A stretch of DNA of 64,000 nucleotides from an uncultured Eubacteriales bacterium (GCA_934462705.1 CAKSIH010000001.1:1-64000), one strand, 5' to 3'. Shown: positions 52,860 to 61,544, numbered from the stretch's first letter. Translations and numbers: made by a program. The notes: generated from the letters alone by a model not told the origin.

Positions 52860-54497
52860 ATGTATCAAGCACTATATAGAAAATACAGACCCAAAACCTT
52901 TTCTGACGTAGTGGGGCAACTTCATGTGACTGAGACATTGAAAAATGAGGTCAAGCTTGGTAGAATAGGGCATGCATATCTATTTATAGGTTCTAGGGGT
53001 ACGGGTAAGACGACTTGCGCAAAAATTTTTTCAAAGGCGGTTAATTGCAGCAATAATGCCATTACCGGTGATCCATGTGGCGAATGTGAGATGTGTCGAA
53101 GCATAGAAGATACAGAGGTAATGGATATAGTAGAACTTGATGCAGCCAGTAATAACGGTGTTAATGATATACGAGAGATTTGTGAATCTGCAGCATTTAT
53201 GCCGGCAAGGGCGAAATATAGGGTTTACATAATAGACGAAGTACACATGCTTTCTATAGGAGCATTTAATGCTCTTTTAAAGACACTGGAAGAACCGCCA
53301 GCACATGTTGTTTTTATTTTAGCAACGACAGAAGTTCATAAGGTTCCTGCGACAATATTGTCAAGATGTCAGAGATTCGAGTTTCATAGAATTTCGCCGC
53401 AGGACATAGCAGATAGACTTTTGTATGTTGCTAAATGTGAAGGTATTATACTGGAGAAGGAAGCCGCGTTTCTTATAGCAAGGATATCTGATGGAGCAAT
53501 GAGAGATGCACTTTCCATACTTGATAAGTGTATTAATGATGGAGACGCGGTTACATTTGGTGTTGTTACGAAGACTGTAGGGGTAGCAACAAAGGAAAAC
53601 ATATACAATCTTAGCAAGGCGATTGTAGAAAAGAGCTCTGAAGATGCATTAAAAATCATAGGAAAGCTAAGCGATGAATCCAAAGATATGGCTCGGTTGT
53701 GCGATGAACTTATAGGGTACTTTAGAGATTTGATGCTTGTAAAAGTTACAAGCAGTGACCATGGGCTTATTTCGGTCAGCAAGGAAGAATATTCTGCTAT
53801 AAATGAAGTTTCCGATAAAATTGAAATTTGTGAAATAATTAATATTTTAGATACGTTAGAAACTGCAGCAGAACGGATTTCTAAGGGATGCAACAGTAGG
53901 ATTGAGTTAGAGCTTGCGATTGTAAAACTTGGTGTTCCGGGAGTTGATTATAGCGCTGAGTCTATTTCGGTAAGACTTGGAAAACTTGAGAATATTGTAA
54001 AATCAGGATTTATGACAGATGTAAAATGCGTGAATGCTTATAAGAAAAAGGAACCTGAACCCAATTTAAGTAATCAGGGCAACAGTGCAGAGGCATCCGG
54101 GGGGCAAGATCAGAAACAAGATTTTGAAAAAAAGACACCTAATATTGTAAAAACATCGACAAACAATTTGCAGGATGAAGCGAAGGAAATGCCAAATTGG
54201 TCGGATGTAATAGAGGTGCTGAAAAAGCATTCTAGGACTATGGCAATGGCATTTAAGGGTTCCAAAGCATATGTAAATGGGGATTTTGTGTTAATTGATT
54301 CTAAAAATGATGTAGCATTTGAACTTTTAAGGAAATCGGCTCAAAGAGATAGAATGCGCATGGCTATTAAGGAAGTAACAGGCAGGGCCTATAAGCTTGG
54401 ACCGTACAAAAAAAATAATGAGGAAACTAAAAAGGATCCACTGGATGACTTTTTACAAATGGCAAGGGATGCAGGGATACAGGTGGAAGAAAATTAA
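52860..54497 (+). CDS. dnaX: DNA polymerase III subunits gamma/tau
   Basis: 545 aa. AAA+ clamp loader: YQALYRKYRPKTFSDVVGQ start, Walker A GSRGTGKTTCAK, four-Cys zinc site (CSN...CGECEMC), Walker B YIIDEVHML, and sensor-1 TTEVHKVPATILSRCQRF. Domain III ends near residue 370, followed by a linker and a C-terminal tau region. ATG at 52860 with AAGGATG upstream. Codons 423-425 form an in-phase A AAA AAG slippery site followed at once by a -1 frame stop. Confidence 0.96.
   Translation: MYQALYRKYRPKTFSDVVGQLHVTETLKNEVKLGRIGHAYLFIGSRGTGKTTCAKIFSKAVNCSNNAITGDPCGECEMCRSIEDTEVMDIVELDAASNNGVNDIREICESAAFMPARAKYRVYIIDEVHMLSIGAFNALLKTLEEPPAHVVFILATTEVHKVPATILSRCQRFEFHRISPQDIADRLLYVAKCEGIILEKEAAFLIARISDGAMRDALSILDKCINDGDAVTFGVVTKTVGVATKENIYNLSKAIVEKSSEDALKIIGKLSDESKDMARLCDELIGYFRDLMLVKVTSSDHGLISVSKEEYSAINEVSDKIEICEIINILDTLETAAERISKGCNSRIELELAIVKLGVPGVDYSAESISVRLGKLENIVKSGFMTDVKCVNAYKKKEPEPNLSNQGNSAEASGGQDQKQDFEKKTPNIVKTSTNNLQDEAKEMPNWSDVIEVLKKHSRTMAMAFKGSKAYVNGDFVLIDSKNDVAFELLRKSAQRDRMRMAIKEVTGRAYKLGPYKKNNEETKKDPLDDFLQMARDAGIQVEEN
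54128..54134 (+). promoter_or_regulatory. Candidate programmed -1 frameshift site in dnaX
   Basis: A AAA AAG in the right phase (GAA AAA AAG, codons 423-425). A -1 shift reads GAC ACC TAA, ending after two codons and giving a gamma-like protein of about 427 residues. E. coli dnaX uses the same heptamer. A G-run (GGGGGG) lies about 24 bases upstream; no strong downstream hairpin is visible. Confidence 0.55.
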
Positions 54498-54518
54498 TTA
54501 TATTTAGGAGGAAAAATA

Positions 54519-54866
54519 ATGAAAGCAAGATTACCACAAGGCTACGGAGCTGGTGCAGGAAACTTACAGCAACTTGCAAGACAGGCTCAAAAAATGCAGG
54601 AAGATATGGAAAGACTAACTGAAGAGCTGGAACAAAAGGAATATAGTGCGACCTCGGGAGGAAATGCTGTAAAAGTTATTGTGACAGGAAAGATGGAAGT
54701 ACAATCCATTGAAATACAACCTGATGTTGTTGATAAAGATGACATAGAGATGCTATCTGATTTGGTGAAGGCAGCAGTAAATGAGGCTTTAAGAATGGCA
54801 GTTGATGATAAAAATAAAAATGTAGAACAAGTTTCGGGTGGATTCAATATGCCAGGGTTGTTTTAA
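54519..54866 (+). CDS. ebfC: Nucleoid-associated protein YbaB/EbfC
   Basis: 115 aa. Coiled N-terminal helix (QLARQAQKMQEDMERL), core VKVIVTGKMEVQSIEI, and a C-terminal helix typical of YbaB/EbfC DNA-binding dimers. dnaX-ebfC-recR is a conserved cluster. AGGAGG before ATG. Confidence 0.95.
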   Translation: MKARLPQGYGAGAGNLQQLARQAQKMQEDMERLTEELEQKEYSATSGGNAVKVIVTGKMEVQSIEIQPDVVDKDDIEMLSDLVKAAVNEALRMAVDDKNKNVEQVSGGFNMPGLF

Positions 54867-54868
54867 TT

Positions 54869-55468
54869 ATGGAATATAATGTAGCACCTCTTGCAGCTTT
54901 AATCGATAATTTTGAAATGCTCCCGGGTATAGGAAGGAAAACAGCACAGCGGCTTGCATATTTTGTTATAAATTTACCTAGAAGCAAAGCAGAGGATTTT
55001 TCTAAAACAATCATGGATGCCTATGATAAAATAAAGTACTGCAAAGCTTGCCATAACTTAACAGATGAAGAACTTTGTAAGATATGTAAAAGCGAAGATA
55101 GGGACAAATCTACTATATGTGTGGTTGAAGACCCCAGGGATGTAATGGCACTTGAACGTACAGGAGAGTTTAAAGCGGTCTATCATGTGCTTCACGGAGC
55201 TATATCGCCAATGAACGGTGTAGGGCCGGATCAGTTATATATAAAGGACCTTCTGAATAGAATTCCCAAAGAAAAAATTAAGGAGGTTATCATGGCAACA
55301 AATCCAACTGTTGAAGGAGAAGCTACAGCTATGTATATATCTAAACTTTTAAAACCGTTGGGTGTAAAGGTAACAAGGCTTGCTTATGGGATTCCGGTTG
55401 GCGGGGATTTAGAGTATGCCGATGAGGTAACATTATCTAGATCTTTAGAAGGAAGAAGTGAAATGTAA
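54869..55468 (+). CDS. recR: Recombination protein RecR
   Basis: 199 aa. Helix-hairpin-helix LPGIGRKTAQRLAYF, zinc site CKACHNLTDEELCKIC, and Toprim domain (CVVEDPRDVMALERTG, YHVLHGAISPMNGVGPD). Loads RecA with RecF/RecO. Two bases after ebfC. Confidence 0.97.
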   Translation: MEYNVAPLAALIDNFEMLPGIGRKTAQRLAYFVINLPRSKAEDFSKTIMDAYDKIKYCKACHNLTDEELCKICKSEDRDKSTICVVEDPRDVMALERTGEFKAVYHVLHGAISPMNGVGPDQLYIKDLLNRIPKEKIKEVIMATNPTVEGEATAMYISKLLKPLGVKVTRLAYGIPVGGDLEYADEVTLSRSLEGRSEM

Positions 55469-55484
55469 TTTAGGGCTAGCTGCT

Positions 55485-55561
55485 CAGGGCCGCGAGGCGT
55501 AAGCGAAGCTTACAAAGGGCTTTGCCCTTTCGCAGCCGTTGGCTGCGGCCTCGCGGCCCTG
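55485..55561. repeat. Cloverleaf repeat, copy 5 (reverse orientation)
   Basis: 14-bp outer stem (55485-55498 with 55548-55561). Hairpins appear in reverse order: GTAAGC/GCTTAC, AAAGGGC/GCCCTTT and CGCAGCC/GGCTGCG. All three differ from other copies by paired, compensated changes. Between recR and smpB. Confidence 0.93.
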
Positions 55562-55673
55562 AAGTCAAGAGGTAAGACTAAACTTGGTGAAAAAAGTAGT
55601 ATAAAAGGCTTCATAAACAAGGACCATTGACTTTGCGGGCAAATAATGATATAATGCAAGGAGGGCAGCAGTT

Positions 55674-56144
55674 ATGAAAAAGGAATCATTTAAAACTATA
55701 GCGCAAAACAAAAAGGCATATCATGATTATTTTATTGAGGATAAACTGGAAGCGGGCATAGAGTTATTTGGCACGGAGGTAAAGTCTGTAAGGCAAGGCA
55801 GGGTGAGCCTAAAAGAAGCATGGTGTTCAATAGTAAAAGGTGAACTTTTTATAAACGGCATGCATATTTCGCCTTATGAACAGGGTAATATATTTAATAA
55901 GGACCCAATGCGTGTAAGGCGTCTTTTGATGCATAAAAAGGAGATTATGCGACTTTTGGGACTAGTTAAGCAAGATGGCTACACGTTGATGCCTTTGTCA
56001 ATATACTTAAAAGGTTCTTTAGTAAAGGTTCAAGTTGGCCTGTGCAAGGGCAAAAAATTATATGATAAGCGCCAGGACATGGCTGAGAAGTCCGCTAAAC
56101 GTAACATTGAAAGGGCTTTAAAAGAAAGAAGCCGCATAGTTTAA
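55674..56144 (+). CDS. smpB: SsrA-binding protein SmpB
   Basis: 156 aa. NKKAYHDYFIEDKLEAGIEL (split at YHDYFI), GTEVKSVRQGRVSLKEA, HISPYEQGN and the Lys/Arg-rich tail are all typical. Binds tmRNA and brings it to stalled ribosomes. tmRNA lies 850 bases downstream, with one metallopeptidase gene between. Confidence 0.97.
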   Translation: MKKESFKTIAQNKKAYHDYFIEDKLEAGIELFGTEVKSVRQGRVSLKEAWCSIVKGELFINGMHISPYEQGNIFNKDPMRVRRLLMHKKEIMRLLGLVKQDGYTLMPLSIYLKGSLVKVQVGLCKGKKLYDKRQDMAEKSAKRNIERALKERSRIV

Positions 56145-56170
56145 AACAAAAAGGAAAGGACGGTGTTAAT

Positions 56171-56935
56171 ATGATAGATGCTCGCTACGTGAGTGATACA
56201 GGTTGGCAACAAACGGAATATTATAAAAGGGTTTGGGCTGGCGATATTTTTCGTGAAGCAGAGCTAAAAGAAAAGGATATGAAAGAGCTTCAAGGAAAAT
56301 ATGTGACGGTATTTTATGAAAAAGAAGAAAGTGCAGCTAAAGATGTCTTTAATTTAGCAGAGAAAGAAAGTTTACACATTGCGACGAGTTTAGGCTTTAC
56401 TGAGCCGTTGAAAATTAATGTTTATGTTTACGATGATCAAGAGACATTTCACTCTAAGAGGTGCGGGGTTTTAGCAGGACTTCTTGATTTAGGCTGGTAT
56501 ATTGGTGATAATCGTGGAACAGATGTGTTGCTGCTATCTCCTGCAGGTTTTGCCGAAACCCAACATGGTTATAATTCAATTAAAAATGCTGTTGTGCATG
56601 AAATGGTTCACGCATATAATTCAGTTTTAAATTCCAACATGGAATTATGGATGAATGAAGGTTTAGCAGTGTATTTAGCTAATCAAAAGCCAAGTGAAGA
56701 TTTTTATAAATATTTTTCATTTCCAAGGTTGTGCCAGTTGCATACAACCAACAATTTAGATTTTGAAGGATTTGGTGGGTATCAATTTGCATATAATTTT
56801 ATTGAGTATTTAACTAAAGAATATGGATTTAAAAAAGTATTGCAACTTGCTAAAAACTCTAGCTATGAGGATACATTTGGAAAGTCTGAAGAAGAAATTT
56901 ATAATAATTGGAAAATTACCTTTGCAGCGAAGTAG
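56171..56935 (+). CDS. Predicted cytoplasmic zinc metallopeptidase (gluzincin, peptidase-MA-like)
   Basis: 254 aa, no signal peptide or membrane helix. Zinc motif HEMVH (143-147) is followed by Glu163 in WMNEGLAVYLA, the gluzincin arrangement. The N-terminal part (YVTVFYEKEESAAKDVFNLA) resembles the pre-domain of MA-type peptidases. It lies between smpB (26 bases before) and ssrA (57 bases after) on the same strand. A link to trans-translation is suggested only by position. Confidence 0.8.
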   Translation: MIDARYVSDTGWQQTEYYKRVWAGDIFREAELKEKDMKELQGKYVTVFYEKEESAAKDVFNLAEKESLHIATSLGFTEPLKINVYVYDDQETFHSKRCGVLAGLLDLGWYIGDNRGTDVLLLSPAGFAETQHGYNSIKNAVVHEMVHAYNSVLNSNMELWMNEGLAVYLANQKPSEDFYKYFSFPRLCQLHTTNNLDFEGFGGYQFAYNFIEYLTKEYGFKKVLQLAKNSSYEDTFGKSEEEIYNNWKITFAAK

Positions 56936-56992
56936 AATGGCAATAAAAAAGCCACCTTTAAAGCAGCTATAATTTTTAATTTTATAAAATAT

Positions 56993-57344
56993 GGGGATGC
57001 AAAGGTTTCGACGGGGATTATAAGCATTAGTAAGCGAGTAGCGGCGCAGACCCGCTATAAAATCTGCAAACTTTAAAATTAAACGACAATAATACGTTTG
57101 AATTAGCAGCTGCTTAAGCAAGCTGCCGTCTTTGTAGAGAGTACCGCGGCTTTACTAAAGGCGTCGATTAGCGGTGAACGTGAACAAAGGTAAGTTTCGA
57201 CCTTTGTCATGAACTAGGAACTACCAAATCAAAGAGCCTGTTATTGGGCGCTTTGCTGAGGGAATTTTAAATCAATAACTATACTCGTAGAAAGCTTTTG
57301 TAAGTAGTTTTCGGACAGGGGTTCGATTCCCCTCATCTCCACCA
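56993..57344 (+). ncRNA. ssrA: Transfer-messenger RNA
   Basis: 352 bases. 5' GGGGATG pairs with 3' CATCTCC (one G-U), followed by encoded CCA (57342-57344). GGTTTCGACGGGG at the 5' end and a T-arm GGTTCGATTCC at the 3' end are standard. The tag frame ends NDNNTFELAAA with TAA at 57115-57117; the exact resume codon is unclear, since no Ala codon sits in the usual place in this frame. Terminator follows. Confidence 0.95.
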
Positions 57345-57368
57345 AAATAGAATACATCTTTTGGTGTA

Positions 57369-57402
57369 AAAATAAGCCCGGCCTTAAGGTCGGGCTTATT
57401 TT
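57369..57402 (+). terminator. ssrA terminator
   Basis: Long stem (57369-57383 with 57388-57402, AAAATAAGCCCG core) then TTTT; works on both strands. Confidence 0.85.
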
Positions 57403-57421
57403 CATATTTATAAAAAAGTAA

Positions 57422-57467
57422 GAGCGCCAACTTCCGCGAACCTATCGGTTCACTTCCGCTGGCGCTC
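57422..57467. repeat. Hairpin with an internal loop of two identical octamers
   Basis: Outer stem GAGCGCCA/TGGCGCTC and inner stem GAACC/GGTTC are separated on both sides by the same sequence, ACTTCCGC (57430-57437 and 57452-57459), which cannot pair with itself. Loop TATC. Between the ssrA terminator and a small minus-strand gene. Confidence 0.85.
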
Positions 57468-57502
57468 CTGAATGAAGACATAATTACCATATTGCAAAGT
57501 TA

Positions 57503-57706
57503 CTAAGCAAAAAGCTCGATTAAATCTTTTTTTAATTCTTTAGTTTTTTTTATTTCAAATTCAACGCTGTGTTTAAGCACATTGTTATAGAAATTACCCA
57601 ATTGAGTAGGTTGTTTATCTCTGTCTTGCAAATTATTTAATCCAGATTGCAGCTCATTAATTCTATTATCTAAAAAATCTTTCACTTTTAATTGATTATC
57701 ATTCAT
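57503..57706 (-). CDS. Small coiled-coil protein, unknown
   Basis: 67 aa, charged and helical throughout (VKDFLDNRINELQSGLNNLQ, HSVEFEIKKTKELKKDLIEL). GGAGGG lies 12 bases before ATG, slightly far. Codon use resembles neighbours. Divergent from the deacetylase gene. No family recognised. Confidence 0.6.
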   Translation of the reverse strand: MNDNQLKVKDFLDNRINELQSGLNNLQDRDKQPTQLGNFYNNVLKHSVEFEIKKTKELKKDLIELFA

Positions 57707-57806
57707 TGTTTTTTATTTCCCTCCATAAATATTAATATATCTATATTATTTTAAGTTTTTAAATTTTTATACGAAGAATGATATAAAAATAAATGTTAAG
57801 GACTGA

Positions 57807-58694
57807 ATGACTATGTATTTTAATGTTAAGGTTAGCAGATCAATTTTGGCTATAAGTGTATTAATTTTTTCGTTTATTGCAACATTTATAGTGTGGGGAA
57901 GTCAAAGTTTAGTTCATAGTGTGCTGGCAGAAGATACAGAAGAATTTACAAGACTTCCAATTATTATGTACCATGGGATAACGCAAAATTCTAAAAAGGT
58001 AAATAAATTTGTTGTATCAGAACAGGAATTTGAAAGTGATTTAAAGTACATTAAAGACAATGGATACACGACCGTAGTAATGCAGGATTTAATTGACTAT
58101 GTATACAATGACAAGGAACTGCCGGAAAAGCCTATAATGCTAACATTTGATGATGGTTACTACAACAATTATTTATATGGATTTCCACTGCTTAAAAAGT
58201 ATGAATGCAAAATGGTACTTTCTCCAATTGGAAAGCAAGTGGATATATATTCTGAGTGTAATGACAGGAATCCGGCATATGCACATGTCACTTGGGAAAA
58301 CTTAAAAGAAATGGTTGATTCCGGTTTGGTAGAGGTACAAAATCACTCGTATGATATGCATACTGTCGGGAAAAATCGGCGTGGCACCAAAAAAAACAAA
58401 AATGAAAGTATGGAACATTACAGAAAGGCTTTTTCTGAGGATGTAGAAAAAGCTCAGCAAGAGATGGATGAACATTTGGGATTAAAACCAACAACTTTTA
58501 CATTTCCATTTGGCTCTGTAAGTAGTTGTTCGGTAGATATTTTAAAAGAAATGGGATTTGTGGCGACATTGGGCTGTGAAGGAAGAATAAACAATCTTAC
58601 GCGAGATCCGGATAAATTATTTGGGATGTTTAGAATATTAAGACCGGGGAAGGCAGACACAGAAAAATTTTTTAAATCTAAAATAGAAAAATAA
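57807..58694 (+). CDS. Membrane-anchored polysaccharide deacetylase
   Basis: 295 aa. An uncleaved signal or anchor helix (about 11-35) and a NodB domain with YHG, LTFDDGYY (metal Asp) and NHSYDMH (metal His). CE4 family; likely deacetylates peptidoglycan or cortex glycans. The C-terminal FTFPFGSVSS (R/F-P-F-G) is the usual active-site strand. Neighbours include splB-like and spoVAD genes, so a sporulation role is possible. ATG at 57807 or 57813. Confidence 0.88.
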   Translation: MTMYFNVKVSRSILAISVLIFSFIATFIVWGSQSLVHSVLAEDTEEFTRLPIIMYHGITQNSKKVNKFVVSEQEFESDLKYIKDNGYTTVVMQDLIDYVYNDKELPEKPIMLTFDDGYYNNYLYGFPLLKKYECKMVLSPIGKQVDIYSECNDRNPAYAHVTWENLKEMVDSGLVEVQNHSYDMHTVGKNRRGTKKNKNESMEHYRKAFSEDVEKAQQEMDEHLGLKPTTFTFPFGSVSSCSVDILKEMGFVATLGCEGRINNLTRDPDKLFGMFRILRPGKADTEKFFKSKIEK

Positions 58695-58751
58695 TTGGAA
58701 TTAATAAATTTAATAAATATGAGAAAATTAAAATTGAGGAGGTAATAAATA

Positions 58752-59189
58752 ATGAATGCAAATGCAGAACTTTTAAATTATATACACCAAAATGCTCAAA
58801 TGGGGCAGAATTCAATTAAGAAAATACTTGAAATTATGGATAAAGACGATAAGTTTAAGGAACATTTAGAAAATCAATTTAGGGAATATAAAGAAGTTTT
58901 TGATGAGGCTGATAAAATGCTGAATGATTTGGGTGAAGAATCCAAGGATATTAATAAGATGCAAAAAAAACAAGCTGAGGTCATGATTGAAATGAAAACA
59001 ATGAAGGGGAGATCGGCCGACCACATAACCGAAATGTTAATGAAAGGTAACTTAATGGGAATTATACAGTTAATTAGACGAATGAAGGAGTATAAGGGCA
59101 AAGTAGATGATGAAGTTTATGCTTTAGCGGACAAACTTATAAAAACAGAAGAGATAAATCTGCAAGAGGGAAGAAAATTTTTAAAATAA
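58752..59189 (+). CDS. Unknown all-helical 145-aa protein
   Basis: 145 aa, charged, no Cys, no membrane segment. Predicted bundle of four or five helices (NSIKKILEIMDKDDKFKEHL, VFDEADKMLNDLG, MIEMKTMKG, AEMLMKG-like segment MGIIQLIRRMKEYKG). AGGAGG before ATG. Three bases before the splB homologue, so probably co-expressed with it. No family recognised with confidence. Confidence 0.8.
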   Translation: MNANAELLNYIHQNAQMGQNSIKKILEIMDKDDKFKEHLENQFREYKEVFDEADKMLNDLGEESKDINKMQKKQAEVMIEMKTMKGRSADHITEMLMKGNLMGIIQLIRRMKEYKGKVDDEVYALADKLIKTEEINLQEGRKFLK

Positions 59190-59192
59190 AAC

Positions 59193-60194
59193 ATGAAAAT
59201 TGAGCCTAAAGAAATATACTATGAAGAAGATGCTTTAAATTATGAATTGGGTAAATTTCTTTATTCTAAATTTAGCAATAAAAATTGGGTACCAATAGAA
59301 AATCATAACAATATTCCTTTTTTTAGAAATAAACCCAATAAGGAGTTTGCCCGCATGAAGCAAAATATCATAGTTGGCGTCAGAAAAACTCATAAGTTTG
59401 TTCCCAACAATAAAATATCTGATTTTTTGGTTCCATATACATCTTCAGGGTGCATGGCATCGTGTCTTTACTGCTATTTAGTGTGTAATTACAACAAATG
59501 TTCATATTTAAGACTTTTTGTGAATAGAGAAAAAATGTTTGAAAAAATAATAAGAACGTCACAAAAAAGTGAAAAGGAACTTATTTTTGAAATTGGCAGT
59601 AATAGCGATTTGGTTTTAGAAAATGTTATAACGGAGAATTTGCCGTGGACTATTGAGAACTTTGCACAACACGGGCGTGGATTTATAACTTTTCCTACTA
59701 AATTTGATATGGTAGAACCACTTTTGGGGCTGAACCATGGGGGAAAAACTATAGTTAGAATGAGTGTAAACCCGGAGGATATAATAAAGAAAATAGAACT
59801 TGGAACTTCAAATTTAGAAAATAGAATAAAGGCATTAAATAATTTAAGTATGGCAGGATATAAGGTGGGAATATTAATTGCACCAGTGATAATAGTGGAT
59901 AATTGGGAGAATGAGTATAAAAATTTGCTTAGAATTCTTAATGAAAAATTAAGCGCGGAAGTTCGTAAAAATATGTTTATAGAAATAATTTTTATGACTT
60001 ACAGTTATGTTCATAGAAAAATAAATGAAGAAGCATTTACAAGGTCTCCGAATTTATATAATAAGGATTTGATGACAGGAAGGGGCAGAGGAAAATATTG
60101 CTACAGACAAGATATACGTGAGTATGGAAAACAGTTTTTTTTAAATGAGGTCCCCAAATATTTTCCTAATACAGAAATTAAATATATAGTTTAA
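59193..60194 (+). CDS. splB: Spore photoproduct lyase homologue (radical SAM)
   Basis: 333 aa. Radical SAM cluster CMASCLYC (Cys87, 91, 94), HKFVPNNKISDFLVPYTSSG before it, and the family's C-terminal KYCYRQDIREY and YFPNTEIKYIV. Repairs 5-thyminyl-dihydrothymine in germinating spores by family. By my recollection of B. subtilis SplB, the H-donor Cys141 (FEAACTSD) corresponds here to Ser136 (FEIGSNSD); Cys303 in KYCYR lies elsewhere. Symbol is by homology. Confidence 0.85.
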   Translation: MKIEPKEIYYEEDALNYELGKFLYSKFSNKNWVPIENHNNIPFFRNKPNKEFARMKQNIIVGVRKTHKFVPNNKISDFLVPYTSSGCMASCLYCYLVCNYNKCSYLRLFVNREKMFEKIIRTSQKSEKELIFEIGSNSDLVLENVITENLPWTIENFAQHGRGFITFPTKFDMVEPLLGLNHGGKTIVRMSVNPEDIIKKIELGTSNLENRIKALNNLSMAGYKVGILIAPVIIVDNWENEYKNLLRILNEKLSAEVRKNMFIEIIFMTYSYVHRKINEEAFTRSPNLYNKDLMTGRGRGKYCYRQDIREYGKQFFLNEVPKYFPNTEIKYIV

Positions 60195-60222
60195 AAGAGC
60201 AGTGCAAAAGCTGCTCTTTTTG
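60194..60222 (+). terminator. Terminator after the splB homologue
   Basis: Stem AAAAGAGCAG/CTGCTCTTTT followed by T; overlaps the stop codon by one base. Confidence 0.85.
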
Positions 60223-60281
60223 AATTTTTATAATAAATTAGAAAATAATAATTGTAAAGCAAAAATATAAGGAGAATAATT

Positions 60282-61301
60282 ATGGCGAAACGAGTAGGAA
60301 GATATACAATTAAGATGGAAAATATGCCATCAATCAATGGTTTTGCCGCGGTATGCGGGAAAAAGGAAGCAGAAGGCCCTTTAGGCGAATATTTTGACTA
60401 TACGTATGATGACACCACACTGGGAGAAGCGTCTTGGGAAAAAGCAGAGAGCAAATTGCAAACAGAAGCTGTAAATAGAGCGCTTGAGAAAGCAAACGTA
60501 AGGGCTGCTGATGTTGACTTTATATTTGCCGGAGATCTTTTAAATCAGTGTATTTCATCAACATTTGGACTGCGAAATTTAAATATACCATTTTTAGGAC
60601 AATATGGTGCATGTTCAACAATGGCACAAACTCTTATATTGTCATCAATAATGGTGGAATGTGCAATAGCAAAAAATTGTGTTGCAGTAACGTCATCACA
60701 TTTTTGTTCGGCAGAAAGACAATTTAGATTTCCGCTCGAATATGGGGGACAAAGAACACCTACAGCTCAATGGACAGTTACTGGATCTGGAGCAGCGGTT
60801 GTTGGTGGCAGCGGAAATAATCCATTTATTTCGGCGGTAACCGTAGGAAAAATAGTGGATCTTGGAATAAAGGATGCTAATAATATGGGTGCAGCAATGG
60901 CTCCGGCGGCAGCAGCAACGCTAGAGGACTTCCTTAAAGATACAGAAACAACACCAAATGATTATGATTTAATTTTAACGGGGGATTTAGGTCAGGTTGG
61001 CAGTGATTTGCTGTTTGAACTTTTGAGCAAGGATGGAATAAAATTAGGAAATAAACACAATGACTGTGGAGTTATGATATACGATAAAGAGAAGCAAGAC
61101 GTTCATGCAGGTGGATCAGGGTGTGGCTGCTCTGCAACAGTGCTTTGTTCGGTAATTCTGAATAAATTAAAGAAGGGTGATTTAAATAACATTTTATTTA
61201 TGGCAACAGGAGCCCTTATGTCGCCAACGTCGTCACAACAAGGAGAAAGTATACCCGGAGTAGCGCATTTAGTGCAAATAAAAAGTAACTTAAACCAATA
61301 G
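60282..61301 (+). CDS. spoVAD: Stage V sporulation protein AD
   Basis: 339 aa, thiolase-fold dipicolinate-binding subunit of the SpoVA channel. FAGDLLNQCISSTFGLRNL, QYGACSTMAQTL, SHFCSAERQFRFPLEYGGQR (split) and GSGCGCSATVL are diagnostic. Normal length. It has its own promoter region and lies 17 kb from spoVAE and 28 kb from spoVAC. Confidence 0.97.
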   Translation: MAKRVGRYTIKMENMPSINGFAAVCGKKEAEGPLGEYFDYTYDDTTLGEASWEKAESKLQTEAVNRALEKANVRAADVDFIFAGDLLNQCISSTFGLRNLNIPFLGQYGACSTMAQTLILSSIMVECAIAKNCVAVTSSHFCSAERQFRFPLEYGGQRTPTAQWTVTGSGAAVVGGSGNNPFISAVTVGKIVDLGIKDANNMGAAMAPAAAATLEDFLKDTETTPNDYDLILTGDLGQVGSDLLFELLSKDGIKLGNKHNDCGVMIYDKEKQDVHAGGSGCGCSATVLCSVILNKLKKGDLNNILFMATGALMSPTSSQQGESIPGVAHLVQIKSNLNQ

Positions 61302-61345
61302 AAAAAAAGTGGTAGTCAAAAATATCTGCCATTTTAGGTGGAATA

Positions 61346-61441
61346 CTAAAAACTGAATTTATAACGTTTATGGCCGCCTTCATCTAGCAGTTTCCTTGCA
61401 ATGTTTTGAAGTTGATTAGGACGACATAATTAGTTACCTCT
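61346..61441 (-). pseudogene. Possible remnant of a small gene
   Basis: A minus-strand frame reads CRPNQLQNIARKLLDEGGHK then RYKFSF and a stop (61348-61346), but is cut by TAA just upstream and lacks a start. It looks protein-like (ordered helix, no odd codons) but is too short to assign. Part of the 401-base gap 61302-61702. Confidence 0.22.
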
Positions 61442-61544
61442 TCTCATTTTTTTGAGGCATGAGATGTTATAACTTGCTTGTGTATATAGGTAATTATAAG
61501 TTCCAGGAATTTTAAATATTTAATTTTGCCGTATTGAATGTAAC

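Noticed and set aside
57272..57490. 72-aa minus-strand ORF containing NRTPV
   Set aside because: Reverse complement of the tmRNA 3' end and its terminator, a common false ORF.
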